DNA from: Shewanella violacea DSS12
GTDB taxonomy: Bacteria; Pseudomonadota; Gammaproteobacteria; Enterobacterales; Shewanellaceae
NCBI RefSeq assembly: GCF_000091325.1
Contig: NC_014012.1
Span: 4,361,685-4,425,684, forward strand
Direction of reading: 5' to 3'
DNA: 64,000 nucleotides
The position numbers were made by a program, and so were the translations under genes. Position 1 is the stretch's first letter, and each line of letters opens with the position of its first letter. The notes under the pieces are model-generated. The model ran no database searches. It saw nothing but the letters and a program-made list of their open reading frames with translations, and was not told where the DNA came from. Shown here piece by piece: positions 20,401 through 30,100 of the stretch.

Positions 20401-20902
20401 ATTCGATACCCCAGATGAAGGCCACTTTTTCGTAACCTTAGATCCCATCCCCCAACCAAGTATGCACATGGGCAGTGCACTGGATGATGTGTTAATCGAC
20501 GGTCAGGGGGATAGCTACCTAATTGGAGGCATAGGTAGCGATAGCTTGGATGGCGGAGCCGATACAGATAGAGATATATTTGTCTGGGATCTTGGTTCTG
20601 ATGATGGCAGCACAGACACTGTTTATAACTTTGATTCAAGCTACGATGCATTGAATCTAGCAGAGATATTAGTTGGTGAAGATAACACAGCAATAAGCTT
20701 AGACGATTACTTAGATTTTAATTTTGTGAATGGAAATACTGAGATATATGTCGATTCTGATGGCTTGGTGGGTGGTGTAAACCTAGATCTCACTATTATT
20801 ATCGATGGTGTAGATCTATCGACCATCTATGCCCCTGGAGATATAGCCATAATAGATGGCCTTCTCACAGATAACGCACTGATTATTGACACTATCCCAT
20901 AA
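11486..20902 (+). CDS. Giant RTX adhesin 1, LapA/BpfA-type (3138 aa)
   Basis: Very large secreted surface adhesin. Residues about 1-105 form a LapA-type retention module that would jam in the outer-membrane pore. A linker with two adjacent TAAG motifs (residues 112-119) follows, the LapG cleavage context. Diverged VCBS/cadherin-like domains of about 100-125 residues fill about 150-1150, each ending in TVTDEFG and GTND-type motifs. Ten nearly identical 126-residue domains span 1150-2409. Further Ig-like domains and a unique region precede a C-terminal RTX and type I secretion target domain (about 2990-3138; IGGIGSDSLDGG, then DIFVWDLGS). I see no cysteine and very many Asp/Asn residues, as expected for calcium-rigidified rods. 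Start chosen at the ATG at 11486, with AGGGA 7 bases upstream; an ATG two codons earlier is also possible. Exporter genes lie downstream of adhesin 2. Confidence 0.93.
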   Translation: MGVSVTEQDAVVTNLVGQLKAKDEQGNIRDVTIGDLIKDGEQLIFAPNSQFILHMADGTIITETNFSEPIPESSLGAAPELATAPVSADAEIAALQAQILAGDDPTAGLPETAAGTAAGGGGNQGGSDYITLGRTGDETLAGSGYDTAGFALAPAPTEDPVILTAELPEPPTIDASSVTLLEANLLQGSNPLAAALEQSNSLQVGAQTGISALTINGIDIFIGGLFVGPITLTTDNGVLVITSFDAVTGTLNYNFTLDTDVDNSASDTLSQIFTTLVTDLAGITTASTITVNIIDDSPNAVDDSNTVSENGDIAIVITGNVLANDTQGADSAVVSQISNTDVATQAIAATTNISGDFGLLQISADGSYTYQLDNSLGNVQALAQGELVTETFTYQLADSDGDTVAATLTITITGTNDIPVIVVIDPDVPVDPDNPVDPILGAEGLVVEAGNEDDGTVVSGVLNTTGLFEPADVDNGAVLVWSGDATGSLGSFTIDPVTGEWSYTLDNSLADSLAEGDTVQEIFIVTVTDEFDATATQQVTITVQGTNDSPIITSSDAAATGTVVEASTLDDETLDPGIPQTSGLLTATDVDNGAQLSWSGNSAGTYGSFSIDSASGSWVYNLDNDLADSLAEGEVILEEFLVTVTDEFGATDTQLVTITVIGTNDAPQITSTSEDAEGVVIETGNADNGTVLPGVLISTGTLDAGDIDNNAVLIFSGSTDGSFGSFFIDPVTGEWTYTLDDSLADSFAEGQSTEEVFLVTVTDEFGLTSTQNVTITVQGTNDSPIIFLDEGDSASGTVIESGSEDDGVFIPGIDVINGTLSVEDVDTIIADNPIWSFTPQSNNYGVFNLNSTTGEWTYNLNNNLADPLAEGESAEETFLVTVTDEFGATDTQLVTITVQGTNDLPILTVDIEGGVTKDANNTTLSDSGILSFTDVDTSNTHSVSEDYNQDIDWSNGDITSVLTQGEITSLIDGFSVDSNSWDYSIANSLVQFLGADETITLSFEVTVTDNDDGTDTETVSITIFGTNSLPELTVEGTGAVLEDFTNPDLNDFGAISFTDADVSDTHEVTEEYKGDIFWTGGTLSNQLIAQDIDILIDGFTVDDDNWDYTIPNALVQFLAVGETITLSFDVTVTDNRGGSDTEPVTITITGTNDIPIITSSGGAHLGSVKEEGVVDDFDNDPNNNNTPADAVLQTGGTVTAEDADHNAILTWSGDESGTYGEFTIDSVSGEWVYALNDSVLVNALASGESHDEIFTVTVTDEFGATDTQNITVTVNGTNDIPVITSSGAAHLGSVKEEGVVDDFDNDPNNNNAPADAVLQTGGTVTAEDADNNSSLAWSGDDSGTYGEFTIDSVSGEWVYALNDSVLVNALASGESHDEIFTVTVTDEFGATDTQNITVTVNGTNDIPVITSSGAAHLGSVKEEGVVDDFDNDPNNNNAPADAVLQTGGTVTAEDADNNSSLAWSGDDSGTYGEFTIDSVSGEWVYALNDSVLVNALASGESHDEIFTVTVTDEFGATDTQNITVTVNGTNDIPVITSSGAAHLGSVKEEGVVDDFDNDPNNNNTPADAVLQTGGTVTAEDADNNSSLAWSGDDSGTYGEFTIDSVSGEWVYALNDSVLVNALASGESHDEIFTVTVTDEFGATDTQNITVTVNGTNDIPVITSSGAAHLGSVKEEGVVDDFDNDPNNNNTPADAVLQTGGTVTAEDADNNSSLAWSGDDSGTYGEFTIDSVSGEWVYALNDSVLVNALASGESHDEIFTVTVTDEFGATDTQNITVTVNGTNDIPVITSSGAAHLGSVKEEGVVDDFDNDPNNNNAPADAVLQTGGTVTAEDADNNSSLAWSGDDSGTYGEFTIDSVSGEWVYALNDSVLVNALASGESHDEIFTVTVTDEFGATDTQNITVTVNGTNDIPVITSSGAAHLGSVKEEGVVDDFDNDPNNNNTPADAVLQTGGTVTAEDADNNSSLAWSGDDSGTYGEFTIDSVSGEWVYALNDSVLVNALASGESHDEIFTVTVTDEFGATDTQNITVTVNGTNDIPVITSSGAAHLGSVKEEGVVDDFDNDPNNNNAPADAVLQTGGTVTAEDADNNSSLAWSGDDSGTYGEFTIDSVSGEWVYALNDSVLVNALASGESHDEIFTVTVTDEFGATDTQNITVTVNGTNDIPVITSSGAAHLGSVKEEGVVDDFDNDPNNNNTPADAVLQTGGTVTAEDADNNSSLAWSGDDSGTYGEFTIDSVSGEWVYALNDSVLVNALASGESHDEIFTVTVTDEFGATDTQNITVTVNGTNDIPVITSSGAAHLGSVKEEGVVDDFDNDPNNNNTPADAVLQTGGTVTAEDADNNSSLAWSGDESGTYGEFTIDSVSGEWVYVLNDSVLVNALASGESHDEIFTVTVTDEFGATDTQNITVTVNGTNDIPILTIDDLTGGITEDDTDPNLNVVGTLSFTDVDNNDTPSIDTAPVGDVIWSGGDLTPGQIIDLIAGFSVDTSSWDYTIANSLVQFLAENETITLNFDVTVTDDFGATDTETVVITITGINDAPIVEGISSLLVSEEGLTGGIIDTDGDPSDDTDAISHMGTLTFTDAENPADNSFTVSLIAPISSAFSAGEEVIWQWDGSNILTGRTEFSDTLVMTVTLGTVSSALSVYSVSYTLDLFAPLDHPVNSTEDLLSIDFGVNIFDGFDNVATTLNAIIEDDSPVDEVDELLMQAMTNAVSEFVTGDLFDPGADGLGSITFTVETSGLTYNGTPLVYNMSGNILTASADGTDVFTVTAILDIDGHYDYKLEILQILDAGVSVEYDLSSAPAGNNAAYYVDVDGQIYSQDNQTTMTIATITGTDGGASSSINSNNHGIGVGPQTSISTDEAILFVYGTNGASLAAVSLGNNNNGNHTGTAEISYLVSYTDNTNSGPILATINGTLDIEIIAENNLNIASIEITYLSGNDFQIIGLSSIDVLLQDPINIELSYTATDADGDSVIFDTPDEGHFFVTLDPIPQPSMHMGSALDDVLIDGQGDSYLIGGIGSDSLDGGADTDRDIFVWDLGSDDGSTDTVYNFDSSYDALNLAEILVGEDNTAISLDDYLDFNFVNGNTEIYVDSDGLVGGVNLDLTIIIDGVDLSTIYAPGDIAIIDGLLTDNALIIDTIP
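11819..11842 (+). other. Tandem TAAG motifs: predicted LapG cleavage region, adhesin 1
   Basis: Codons 112-119 read TAAGTAAG, within ETAAGTAAGGGG. LapG of Pseudomonas cuts LapA within a TAAG motif at a comparable distance from the N-terminus. Having the motif twice in a row is unusual and leaves the actual scissile bond uncertain. Confidence 0.65.
14933..18712 (+). repeat. Ten tandem 378-bp (126-aa) repeats in adhesin 1
   Basis: A strict 378-bp period, counted from the GGT/GGC codon before ACTAACGATATCCC: copies begin at 14933, 15311, 15689, 16067, 16445, 16823, 17201, 17579, 17957 and 18335. Copies 2-10 are nearly identical at DNA level, including synonymous positions; copy 1 is more diverged. 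Each unit encodes one VCBS-type Ig-like domain with an acidic, Asn-rich loop (DNDPNNNN). A single Ala/Thr difference in that loop and a few silent changes distinguish the copies. Confidence 0.98.
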
Positions 20903-20922
20903 AACCACTCAAAACATAGCCA

Positions 20923-20950
20923 ACCAAGCCGCTACATTTAGCGGCTTGGT
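20923..20950 (+). terminator. Hairpin terminator after adhesin 1
   Basis: ACCAAGCCGCT-acattt-AGCGGCTTGGT: a perfect 11-bp stem with a 6-base loop, 20 bp after the stop. Only a weak T tract (TCTTTCC) follows, so termination may be incomplete and allow some read-through into adhesin 2. Confidence 0.7.
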
Positions 20951-21032
20951 CTTTCCTACAGGCCAAACCAGCCAACAAACCAAGCAAACAACCAACCATC
21001 TGCATACAAAATCCAACGGGCGCGTCAACAAA

Positions 21033-21061
21033 TTGACCACCCTTTTTACATGGGTTAACAT
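21033..21061 (+). promoter_or_regulatory. Candidate sigma-70 promoter for adhesin 2
   Basis: TTGACC (21033-21038), a 17-base spacer and TAACAT (21056-21061), about 120 bp before the start of adhesin 2 and downstream of the adhesin 1 terminator. It would give adhesin 2, and perhaps the secretion genes, a transcript of their own. Prediction by eye only. Confidence 0.4.
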
Positions 21062-21183
21062 GCAGCCCCACCTTAGCGTTACATATATTAACCAGTGTAA
21101 GTCTAAAGTAGGAGGATGCCGCCAACATTGGGTAAAGGGTTTACCAGAGCTGCGCTGTTTACGTTATTTGCTTGGAGTTAAAA

Positions 21184-24100
21184 ATGAAATCATTAGTCAC
21201 CACACAGCACGGAGAAGTGTTAATTGCTAATGGGGAGATCACCGTCGAAATGAATGGTGGAAAGCAACTCATTTCCCAGGGTGAACAGCTTCCTGCAGGC
21301 GTAACACTCTTCATCCCTGACAATGCAGAGCTAGAAATAGCTTATGCAGATGGTACTAGCTTATCCAATCAAAGCGAGCAATATAATGCTTCAAAAGTAA
21401 CTGATACGAACCCGTCTGTACTTGATGAAATCCAAGCCATTCAAGCTCAGATCGCGGCAGGTGAAGACCCAACTAAAGGTCCTGATACAGCGGCAGGCAA
21501 CACACTAGGTAACCAAGGTGGTGATTTTGTTGCCATCGGCAGAAGTGGTTCTCAAACTCAAGCATCATCAGGATTTGATACATCAGGTATTACTTTTTCT
21601 AACACTTCAAACTTCTATCAAGAGAATATCAGCGACCATAATGCTTCTAGCATAATAGCTAATGATAACTACACGGCCGAAGAAGATAACTTAGTTACTG
21701 GCAACCTTTTAGATAATGATCTTGACGCCGATACAGAGTTAACCGTAGTAAGTTTCACTGTCGACGGCGATACATATACTACTGGGACTGAAATCGTATT
21801 AGATGGCGGCACGCTAGTTATCAATGAAGATGGTAGCTTCACATTTACACCCAATGACAATTGGAATGGTACAGTTCCAGATATAACATACACGACCAAT
21901 ACCGATGAAACTGGCACCCTGACGATAGAAGTCACTCCAGTTGATGACCCAAGTGTACTCGTCAACGACAGCCATACAATCGGTGAAGATGATGTGGCGA
22001 CTGGCAATGTATTAGATAACGATTCAGACCTAGATAATGATCTCACAGTAGTCAGCTTCGATGTTAACGGTGAAACATACACAGTAGGCACAAGTGCTCA
22101 GCTTACATCAGGCTCCTTGAGCATCAGCCAAGATGGTTCTTATACCTTCACGCCGAATGAAAACTGGAACGGTACAGTCCCTGCCATCAGCTACATAACA
22201 AACACAGGCTCTACCTCTACTCTGACTATAGAAGTCACTCCAGTTGATGACCCTAGTATGCTCGTCAACGACAACCGCATAATCGGTGAAGATGATGTGG
22301 CGACAGGCAATGTATTAGATAACGATTCAGATCTAGATAATGATCTCACAGTAGTCAGCTTCGAAGTTAACGGTGAAACATACACAGTAGGCACAAGTGT
22401 TCAGCTTGAAGGCGGCTCCCTAATCATCAACCAAGATGGTTCCTATACCTTCACGCCAAATGAAAACTGGAACGGCACAGTCCCTGTTATCGGCTACATA
22501 ACAAACACAGGCTCTACCTCTACTCTGACTATAGAAGTCACTCCAGTTGATGACCCAAGTGTGCTCGTCAACGACAGCCATACAATCGGTGAAGATGATG
22601 TGGCGACTGGCAATGTATTAGATAACGATTCAGACCTAGATAATGATCTCATAGTAGCCAGCTTCGAAGTTAACGGTGAAACATACACAGTAGGCACAAG
22701 TGTGCAGCTTGCATCAGGATCCCTGATCATCAACCAAGATGGTTCTTATACCTTCACGCCAAATGAAAACTGGAACGGCACAGTCCCTGTTATCAGCTAT
22801 ACAACGAATACAGGCTCACATGCGGCGTTAACAATAATCGTAACTCCTGAAAACGATGCCGCCGATGTCAGCGCCGATGAAGTCACCTTAGCCGAAACAG
22901 ATACAGCCTTAACCACAACTGGCACGCTGACCTCTGTCGATGTCGATAATGCCGACAACAGCTTTACTCCTATTTCAGTGGTGGGAAATTACGGTACATT
23001 TACTCTGGCAGCAGACGGTCAATGGACCTTTGAGGCCAACAGCGCATTCGATGAGCTCAACACAGACTCTATTCCGCTAACCGAGACCTTCAATGTCACC
23101 AGTATCGATGGCACTCCATCAACAGTTAAGATCAACATTACCGGCACCAACGATGCCGCCGATGTCAGCGCCGATGAAGTTACCTTAGTAGAAACAGATG
23201 CCGCCTTAACCACTGGCGGTACACTGACGGCTGTTGATGTCGATAACACCGATAACAGCTTTACTCCTATTTCAGTGGTGGGAAATTACGGAACCTTCAC
23301 CCTGGCAGCCGATGGTCAATGGACCTTTGTCGCCAACAGCGCATTCGATGAACTCAACACAGACTCTATTCCGCTAACTGAGACCTTCAATGTAACCAGT
23401 ATCGATGGCACTCCATCAACGGTTAAGATCAACATTACCGGCACCAACGATGCCGCCGATGTTAGCGCAGATGAAGTCACCTTGGTCGAAACAGACAGCG
23501 CCTTAAGCACTGGCGGCACACTCACAGCCACAGATGTCGATAATGCTGATAACAGCTTTACTCCTGTGACTATGACGGGCTCTTACGGAACCTTCGCACT
23601 AGCATCTGATGGCAGCTGGACCTTTGTCGCCAACAGCGCATTCGATGATCTAAATACAGATTCAGCGCCGTTGACCGAGACTTTCAACGTCGCCAGTATC
23701 GATGGCACTCCATCCACGGTTAAGATCAACATTACCGGCACCAATGATGCCGCCGATGTCAGCGCAGCTGAAGTCACCTTAGTCGAGACCGACAGCGCCT
23801 TAAGCACTGGCGGCACACTCACAGCCACAGATGTCGATAATGCCGACAACAGCTTCACTCCAACCTCAGTGGTAGGTAATTACGGTACATTTACTCTGGC
23901 AGCCGATGGTCAATGGACCTTTGAGGCCAACAGCGCATTCGATGAGCTCAACACAGACTCTATTCCGCTAACTGAGACCTTCGATGTAACCAGCATCGAT
24001 GGCACTCCATCAACGGTTAAGATAAACATTACCGGCACCAATGATGCCGCCGATGTCAGCGCCGATGAAGTTACCTTGGTCGAAACAGATGCAGCCTTAA

Positions 24101-27100
24101 GCACGAGCGGAACACTGACGGCTATTGATGTAGATAATGCTGATAACAGCTTTACTCCTATTTCAGTGGTGGGTAATTACGGTACATTTACTCTGGCAGC
24201 CGATGGTCAATGGACCTTTGAGGCCAACAGCGCGTTCGATGAGCTAAACACAGATTCAGCGCCTTTGACCGAGACCTTCAATGTCACCAGTATCGATGGC
24301 ACTCCATCCACGGTTAAGATCAACATTACCGGCACCAATGACGCCGCCGATGTCAGCGCAGATGAAGTTACCTTAGTCGAGACCGATACAGCCTTAACCA
24401 CGGGCGGAACACTCACAGCCACAGATGTCGATAATGCTGATAACAGCTTTACTCCTGTGACTATGACGGGCTCTTACGGAACCTTCGCCCTGGCAGCAGA
24501 CGGTCAATGGACCTTTGAGGCCAACAGCGCATTTGATGAGCTAAATACAGACTCGACGCCGCTAAGTGAGACCTTCAACGTCACCAGTATCGATGGCACT
24601 CCATCCACGGTTAAGATCAACATTACCGGCACCAATGATGCCGCCGATGTCAGTGCAGATGAAGTCACCTTGGTCGAGACCGATACAGCCTTAACCACTG
24701 GCGGAACACTCACAGCCACAGATGTCGATAATGTCGACAACAGCTTTACTCCAGTGACTATGACTGGCTCTTACGGAACCTTCGCACTAGCAGCAGACGG
24801 TCAATGGACCTTTGAGGCCAACAGCGCGTTCGATGAGCTGAATACAGATTCAGCGCCTTTGACTGAGACCTTTAATGTCACCAGCATAGATGGCACTCCA
24901 TCAACGGTTAAGATCAACATTACCGGCACCAATGATGCCGCCGATGTCAGCGCCGATGAAGTTACCTTGGTCGAAACAGATGTGGCCTTAAGCACTGGCG
25001 GAACACTCACAGCCACAGATGTCGATAATGCCGACAACAGCTTTACTCCAACCTCAGTGGTAGGGAATTACGGTACATTTACTCTGGCAGCAGATGGTCA
25101 ATGGACCTTTGAGGCCAACAGCGCATTCGATGAGCTAAATACAGATTCAGCGCCGTTAACCGAGACCTTCAATGTCACTAGCATAGATGGCACTCCATCA
25201 ACGGTTAAGATCAACATCACAGGTACTAATGATGCCGCCGATGTTAGCGCAGCTGAAGTCACCTTGGTCGAAACAGACAGCGCCTTAAGCACTGGCGGAA
25301 CACTGACAGCCACAGATGTCGATAATGCCGACAACAGCTTCACTCCTGTGACTATGACAGGCTCTTACGGAACCTTCGCACTAGCAGTAGACGGTCAATG
25401 GACCTTTGTCGCTAACAGCGCGTTCGATGAGCTAAATACAGATTCAGCACCGTTAACTGAGACCTTCAATGTCACCAGCATAGATGGCACTCCGTCTACG
25501 GTTAAGATCAACATCACAGGCACCAACGATGCCGCCGATGTCAGCGCTGCCGAAGTCACCTTAGTTGAGACCGACAGCGGCTTAACCACTGGCGGAACAC
25601 TGACCTCTGTTGATGTCGATAATGTCGACAACAGTTTTACCCCAGTGACGGTCGTGGGCACCTACGGCATCTTTACCCTGGCAGCCGATGGCAGCTGGAC
25701 CTTCGAAGCCGACAACGCGTTCGATGAGCTCAATACAGATTCAGCACCGCTAACCGAGACCTTCAACGTCACCAGCATAGATGGCACTCCATCAACGGTT
25801 AAGATCAACATCACAGGCACCAACGATGCCGCCGATGTCAGCGCCGCTGAAGTCACCTTGGTCGAAACAGATAGCGCCTTAAGCACTGGCGGAACACTCA
25901 CAGCCACAGATGTCGATAATGCCGACAACAGCTTCACTCCTGTGACTATGACAGGCTCTTACGGAACCTTCGCACTAGCAGTAGACGGTCAATGGACCTT
26001 TGTCGCTAACAGCGCATTCGATGAACTAAATACAGATTCAGCACCGTTAACTGAGACCTTCAATGTCACCAGCATAGATGGCACTCCGTCTACGGTTAAG
26101 ATCAACATCACAGGCACCAACGATGCCGCCGATGTCAGCGCTGCCGAAGTCACCTTAGTTGAGACCGACAGCGGCTTAACCACTGGCGGAACACTGACCT
26201 CTGTTGATGTCGATAATGTCGACAACAGTTTTACCCCAGTGACGGTCGTGGGCACCTACGGCATCTTTACTCTGGCAGCCGATGGTCAATGGACCTTTGA
26301 GGCCAACAGCGCATTCGATGAGCTAAACACTGATTCAGCGCCGTTGACCGAAACCTTCAATGTCACCAGCATAGATGGCACTCCATCCACGGTTAAGATC
26401 AACATCACAGGCACCAACGATGCCGCCGATGTCAGCGCCGCTGAAGTCACCTTGGTCGAAACAGATAGCGCCTTAAGCACTGGCGGAACACTCACAGCCA
26501 CAGATGTCGATAATGCCGACAACAGCTTTACTCCAACCTCAGTGGTAGGGAATTACGGAACCTTCACCCTGGCAGCCGACGGTCAATGGACCTTTGAGGC
26601 CAACAGCGCGTTCGATGAGCTAAATACAGATTCAGCGCCTTTGACCGAAACCTTCAATGTCACCAGTATCGATGGCACTCCATCAACGGTTAAGATCAAC
26701 ATTACCGGCACCAATGATGCCGCCGATGTTAGCGCAGATGAAGTGACCTTGGTCGAAACCGATGCAGCCTTAACCACGGGCGGAACACTCACAGCCACAG
26801 ATGTCGATAATGCTGATAACAGCTTTACTCCTGTGACTATGACTGGTTCTTACGGAACCTTCGCACTAGCATCTGATGGTAGCTGGACCTTTGTCGCTAA
26901 CAACGCATTCGATGAGCTAAATACAGATTCAGCGCCGTTGACCGAAACCTTCAATGTCACCAGCATAGATGGCACTCCATCCACGGTTAAGATCAACATC
27001 ACAGGCACCAACGATGCCGCCGATGTCAGCGCCGCTGAAGTCACCTTGGTCGAAACAGATAGCGCCTTAAGCACTGGCGGAACACTCACAGCCACAGATG

Positions 27101-30100
27101 TCGATAATGCCGACAACAGCTTTACTCCAACCTCAGTGGTAGGGAATTACGGAACCTTCACCCTGGCAGCCGACGGTCAATGGACCTTTGAGGCCAACAG
27201 CGCGTTCGATGAGCTAAATACAGATTCAGCGCCTTTGACCGAAACCTTCAATGTCACCAGTATCGATGGCACTCCATCAACGGTTAAGATCAACATTACC
27301 GGCACCAATGATGCCGCCGATGTTAGCGCAGATGAAGTGACCTTGGTCGAAACCGATGCAGCCTTAACCACGGGCGGAACACTCACAGCCACAGATGTCG
27401 ATAATGCTGATAACAGCTTTACTCCTGTGACTATGACTGGTTCTTACGGAACCTTCGCACTAGCATCTGATGGTAGCTGGACCTTTGTCGCTAACAACGC
27501 ATTCGATGAGCTAAATACAGATTCAGCGCCTTTGACCGAGACCTTCAATGTCACCAGTATCGATGGCACTCCATCAACGGTTAAGATCAACATCGGCGGC
27601 ACCAATGATGCCGCCGATGTCAGCGCAGCTGAAGTTACCTTAGTTGAGACCGATAGCGCATTAAGTACTGGCGGTACGCTAACGGCAGTCGATGTCGATA
27701 ATGCCGACAACAGCTTTACTCCGACCTCAGTAGTGGGTAATTACGGTACATTTACTCTGGCAGCCGATGGTCAATGGACCTTTGAGGCCAACAGCGCGTT
27801 CGATGAGCTAAATACAGACTCTATTCCGCTAACTGAGACCTTCGATGTCACCAGCATAGATGGCACTCCATCCACGGTTAAGATCAACATCACAGGCACC
27901 AATGACGCCGCCGATGTCAGCGCAGATGAAGTTACCTTAGTCGAAACAGACAGCGCCTTAAGCACTGGCGGAACCCTGACTGCTGTTGATGTAGATAATG
28001 CTGACAACAGCTTTATCCCAGTGACAGTAGTGGGCACCTACGGCATATTTACCCTGGCAGCCGATGGTCAATGGACCTTCGAGGCCGACAACGCATTCGA
28101 TGAGCTCAACACAGACTCTATTCCGCTAACTGAGACCTTCGATGTAACCAGCATCGATGGCACTCCATCAACGGTTAAGATAAACATTACCGGCACCAAT
28201 GATGCCGCCGATGTCAGCGCAGCTGAAGTCACCTTGGTCGAAACAGATAGCGCCTTAAGCACTGGCGGCACACTGACCGCGGTTGATGTCGATAATGCCG
28301 ACAACAGCTTCACTCCGATCTCAGTGGTAGGTAATTACGGTACATTTACTCTGGCAGCCGATGGTCAATGGACCTTTGAGGCCAACAGCGCGTTCGATGA
28401 GCTAAATACAGATTCAGCGCCATTAACTGAGACTTTCAACGTCACCAGTATCGATGGCACTCCATCCACGGTTAAGATCAACATTACCGGCACCAACGAC
28501 GCCGCCGATGTCAGCGCCGATGAAGTCACCTTGGTCGAAACAGATGTGGCCTTAACCACTGGCGGCACACTCACAGCCACAGATGTCGATAATGCCGACA
28601 ACAGCTTTACTCCAGTGACTATGGATGGTTCTTACGGAACCTTCACCCTGGCAGCCGATGGTCAATGGACCTTTGTCGCCAACAGCGCATTCGATGAGCT
28701 CAACACAGACTCTATTCCGCTAACTGAGACCTTCAATGTCACCAGCATAGATGGCACTCCATCCACGGTTAAGATCAACATCACCGGCACCAATGATGCC
28801 GCCGATGTCAGCGCAGCTGAAGTGACCTTAGTCGAAACAGATACAGCCTTAACCACTGGCGGCACGCTGACCTCAGTTGATGTCGATAATGCCGACAACA
28901 GCTTCACTCCTATTTCAGTAGTGGGAAATTACGGTACATTTACTCTGGCAGCCGATGGTCAATGGACCTTTGAGGCCAACAGCGCATTCGATGAGCTCAA
29001 TACAGATTCAGCGCCGCTAAGTGAGACCTTCAACGTCACCAGTGTCGATGGCACTCCATCAACGGTTAAGATAAACATTACCGGCACCAATGATGCCGCC
29101 GATGTTAGCGCAGCTGAAGTTACCTTGGTCGAAACAGATGCAGCCTTAAGCACGGGCGGAACACTCACGGCCACAGATGTCGATAACACCGACAACAGCT
29201 TTACTCCTGTGACTATGACGGGCTCTTACGGAACCTTCACCCTGGCAGCTGATGGTCAATGGACCTTTGAGGCCAACAGCGCATTCGATGAGCTAAATAC
29301 AGATTCAGCGCCTTTGACCGAGACCTTCAATGTCACCAGTATCGATGGCACTCCATCCACGGTTAAGATCAACATTACCGGCACCAATGATGCCGCCGAT
29401 GTCAGCGCAGATGAAGTCACCTTAGTCGAGACCGATACAGCCTTAACCACTGGCGGTACACTCACAGCCACAGATGTAGATAATGCTGACAACAGCTTTA
29501 CTCCGACCTCAGTAGTGGGTAATTACGGTACATTTACTCTGGCAGCCGATGGTCAATGGACCTTCACCGCCAACAGCACGTTCGATGAGCTAAATACAGA
29601 TTCAGCGCCGTTGGCTGAGACCTTCAATGTCACCAGTATCGATGGCACTCCATCAACGGTTAAGATCAACATTACCGGCACCAACGACGCCGCCGATGTC
29701 AGCGCAGATGAAGTCACCTTGGTCGAAACAGATGCTGCCTTAACCACTGGCGGCACACTCACAGCCACAGATGTAGATAATGCCGACAACAGCTTCACTC
29801 CTATTTCAGTAGTGGGTAATTACGGTACATTTACTCTGGCAGCTGATGGTCAATGGACCTTTGTCGCCAACAGCGCGTTCGATGAGCTCAACACAGACTC
29901 TATTCCGCTAACCGAGACCTTCAATGTCACCAGCATAGATGGCACTCCATCCACGGTTAAGATCAACATCACCGGCACCAATGATGCCGCCGATGTCAGC
30001 GCAGCTGAAGTGACCTTAGTCGAAACAGATACAGCCTTAACCACTGGCGGCACACTCACAGCCACAAATGTAGATAATGCCGACAACAGCTTCACTCCTA

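Noticed and set aside
20886..21230. 114-codon plus-strand frame spanning the gap between the two adhesins.
   Set aside because: It overlaps the terminator, the candidate promoter and both adhesin ends, and has low-complexity Gln/Thr/Asn content without a ribosome-binding site.
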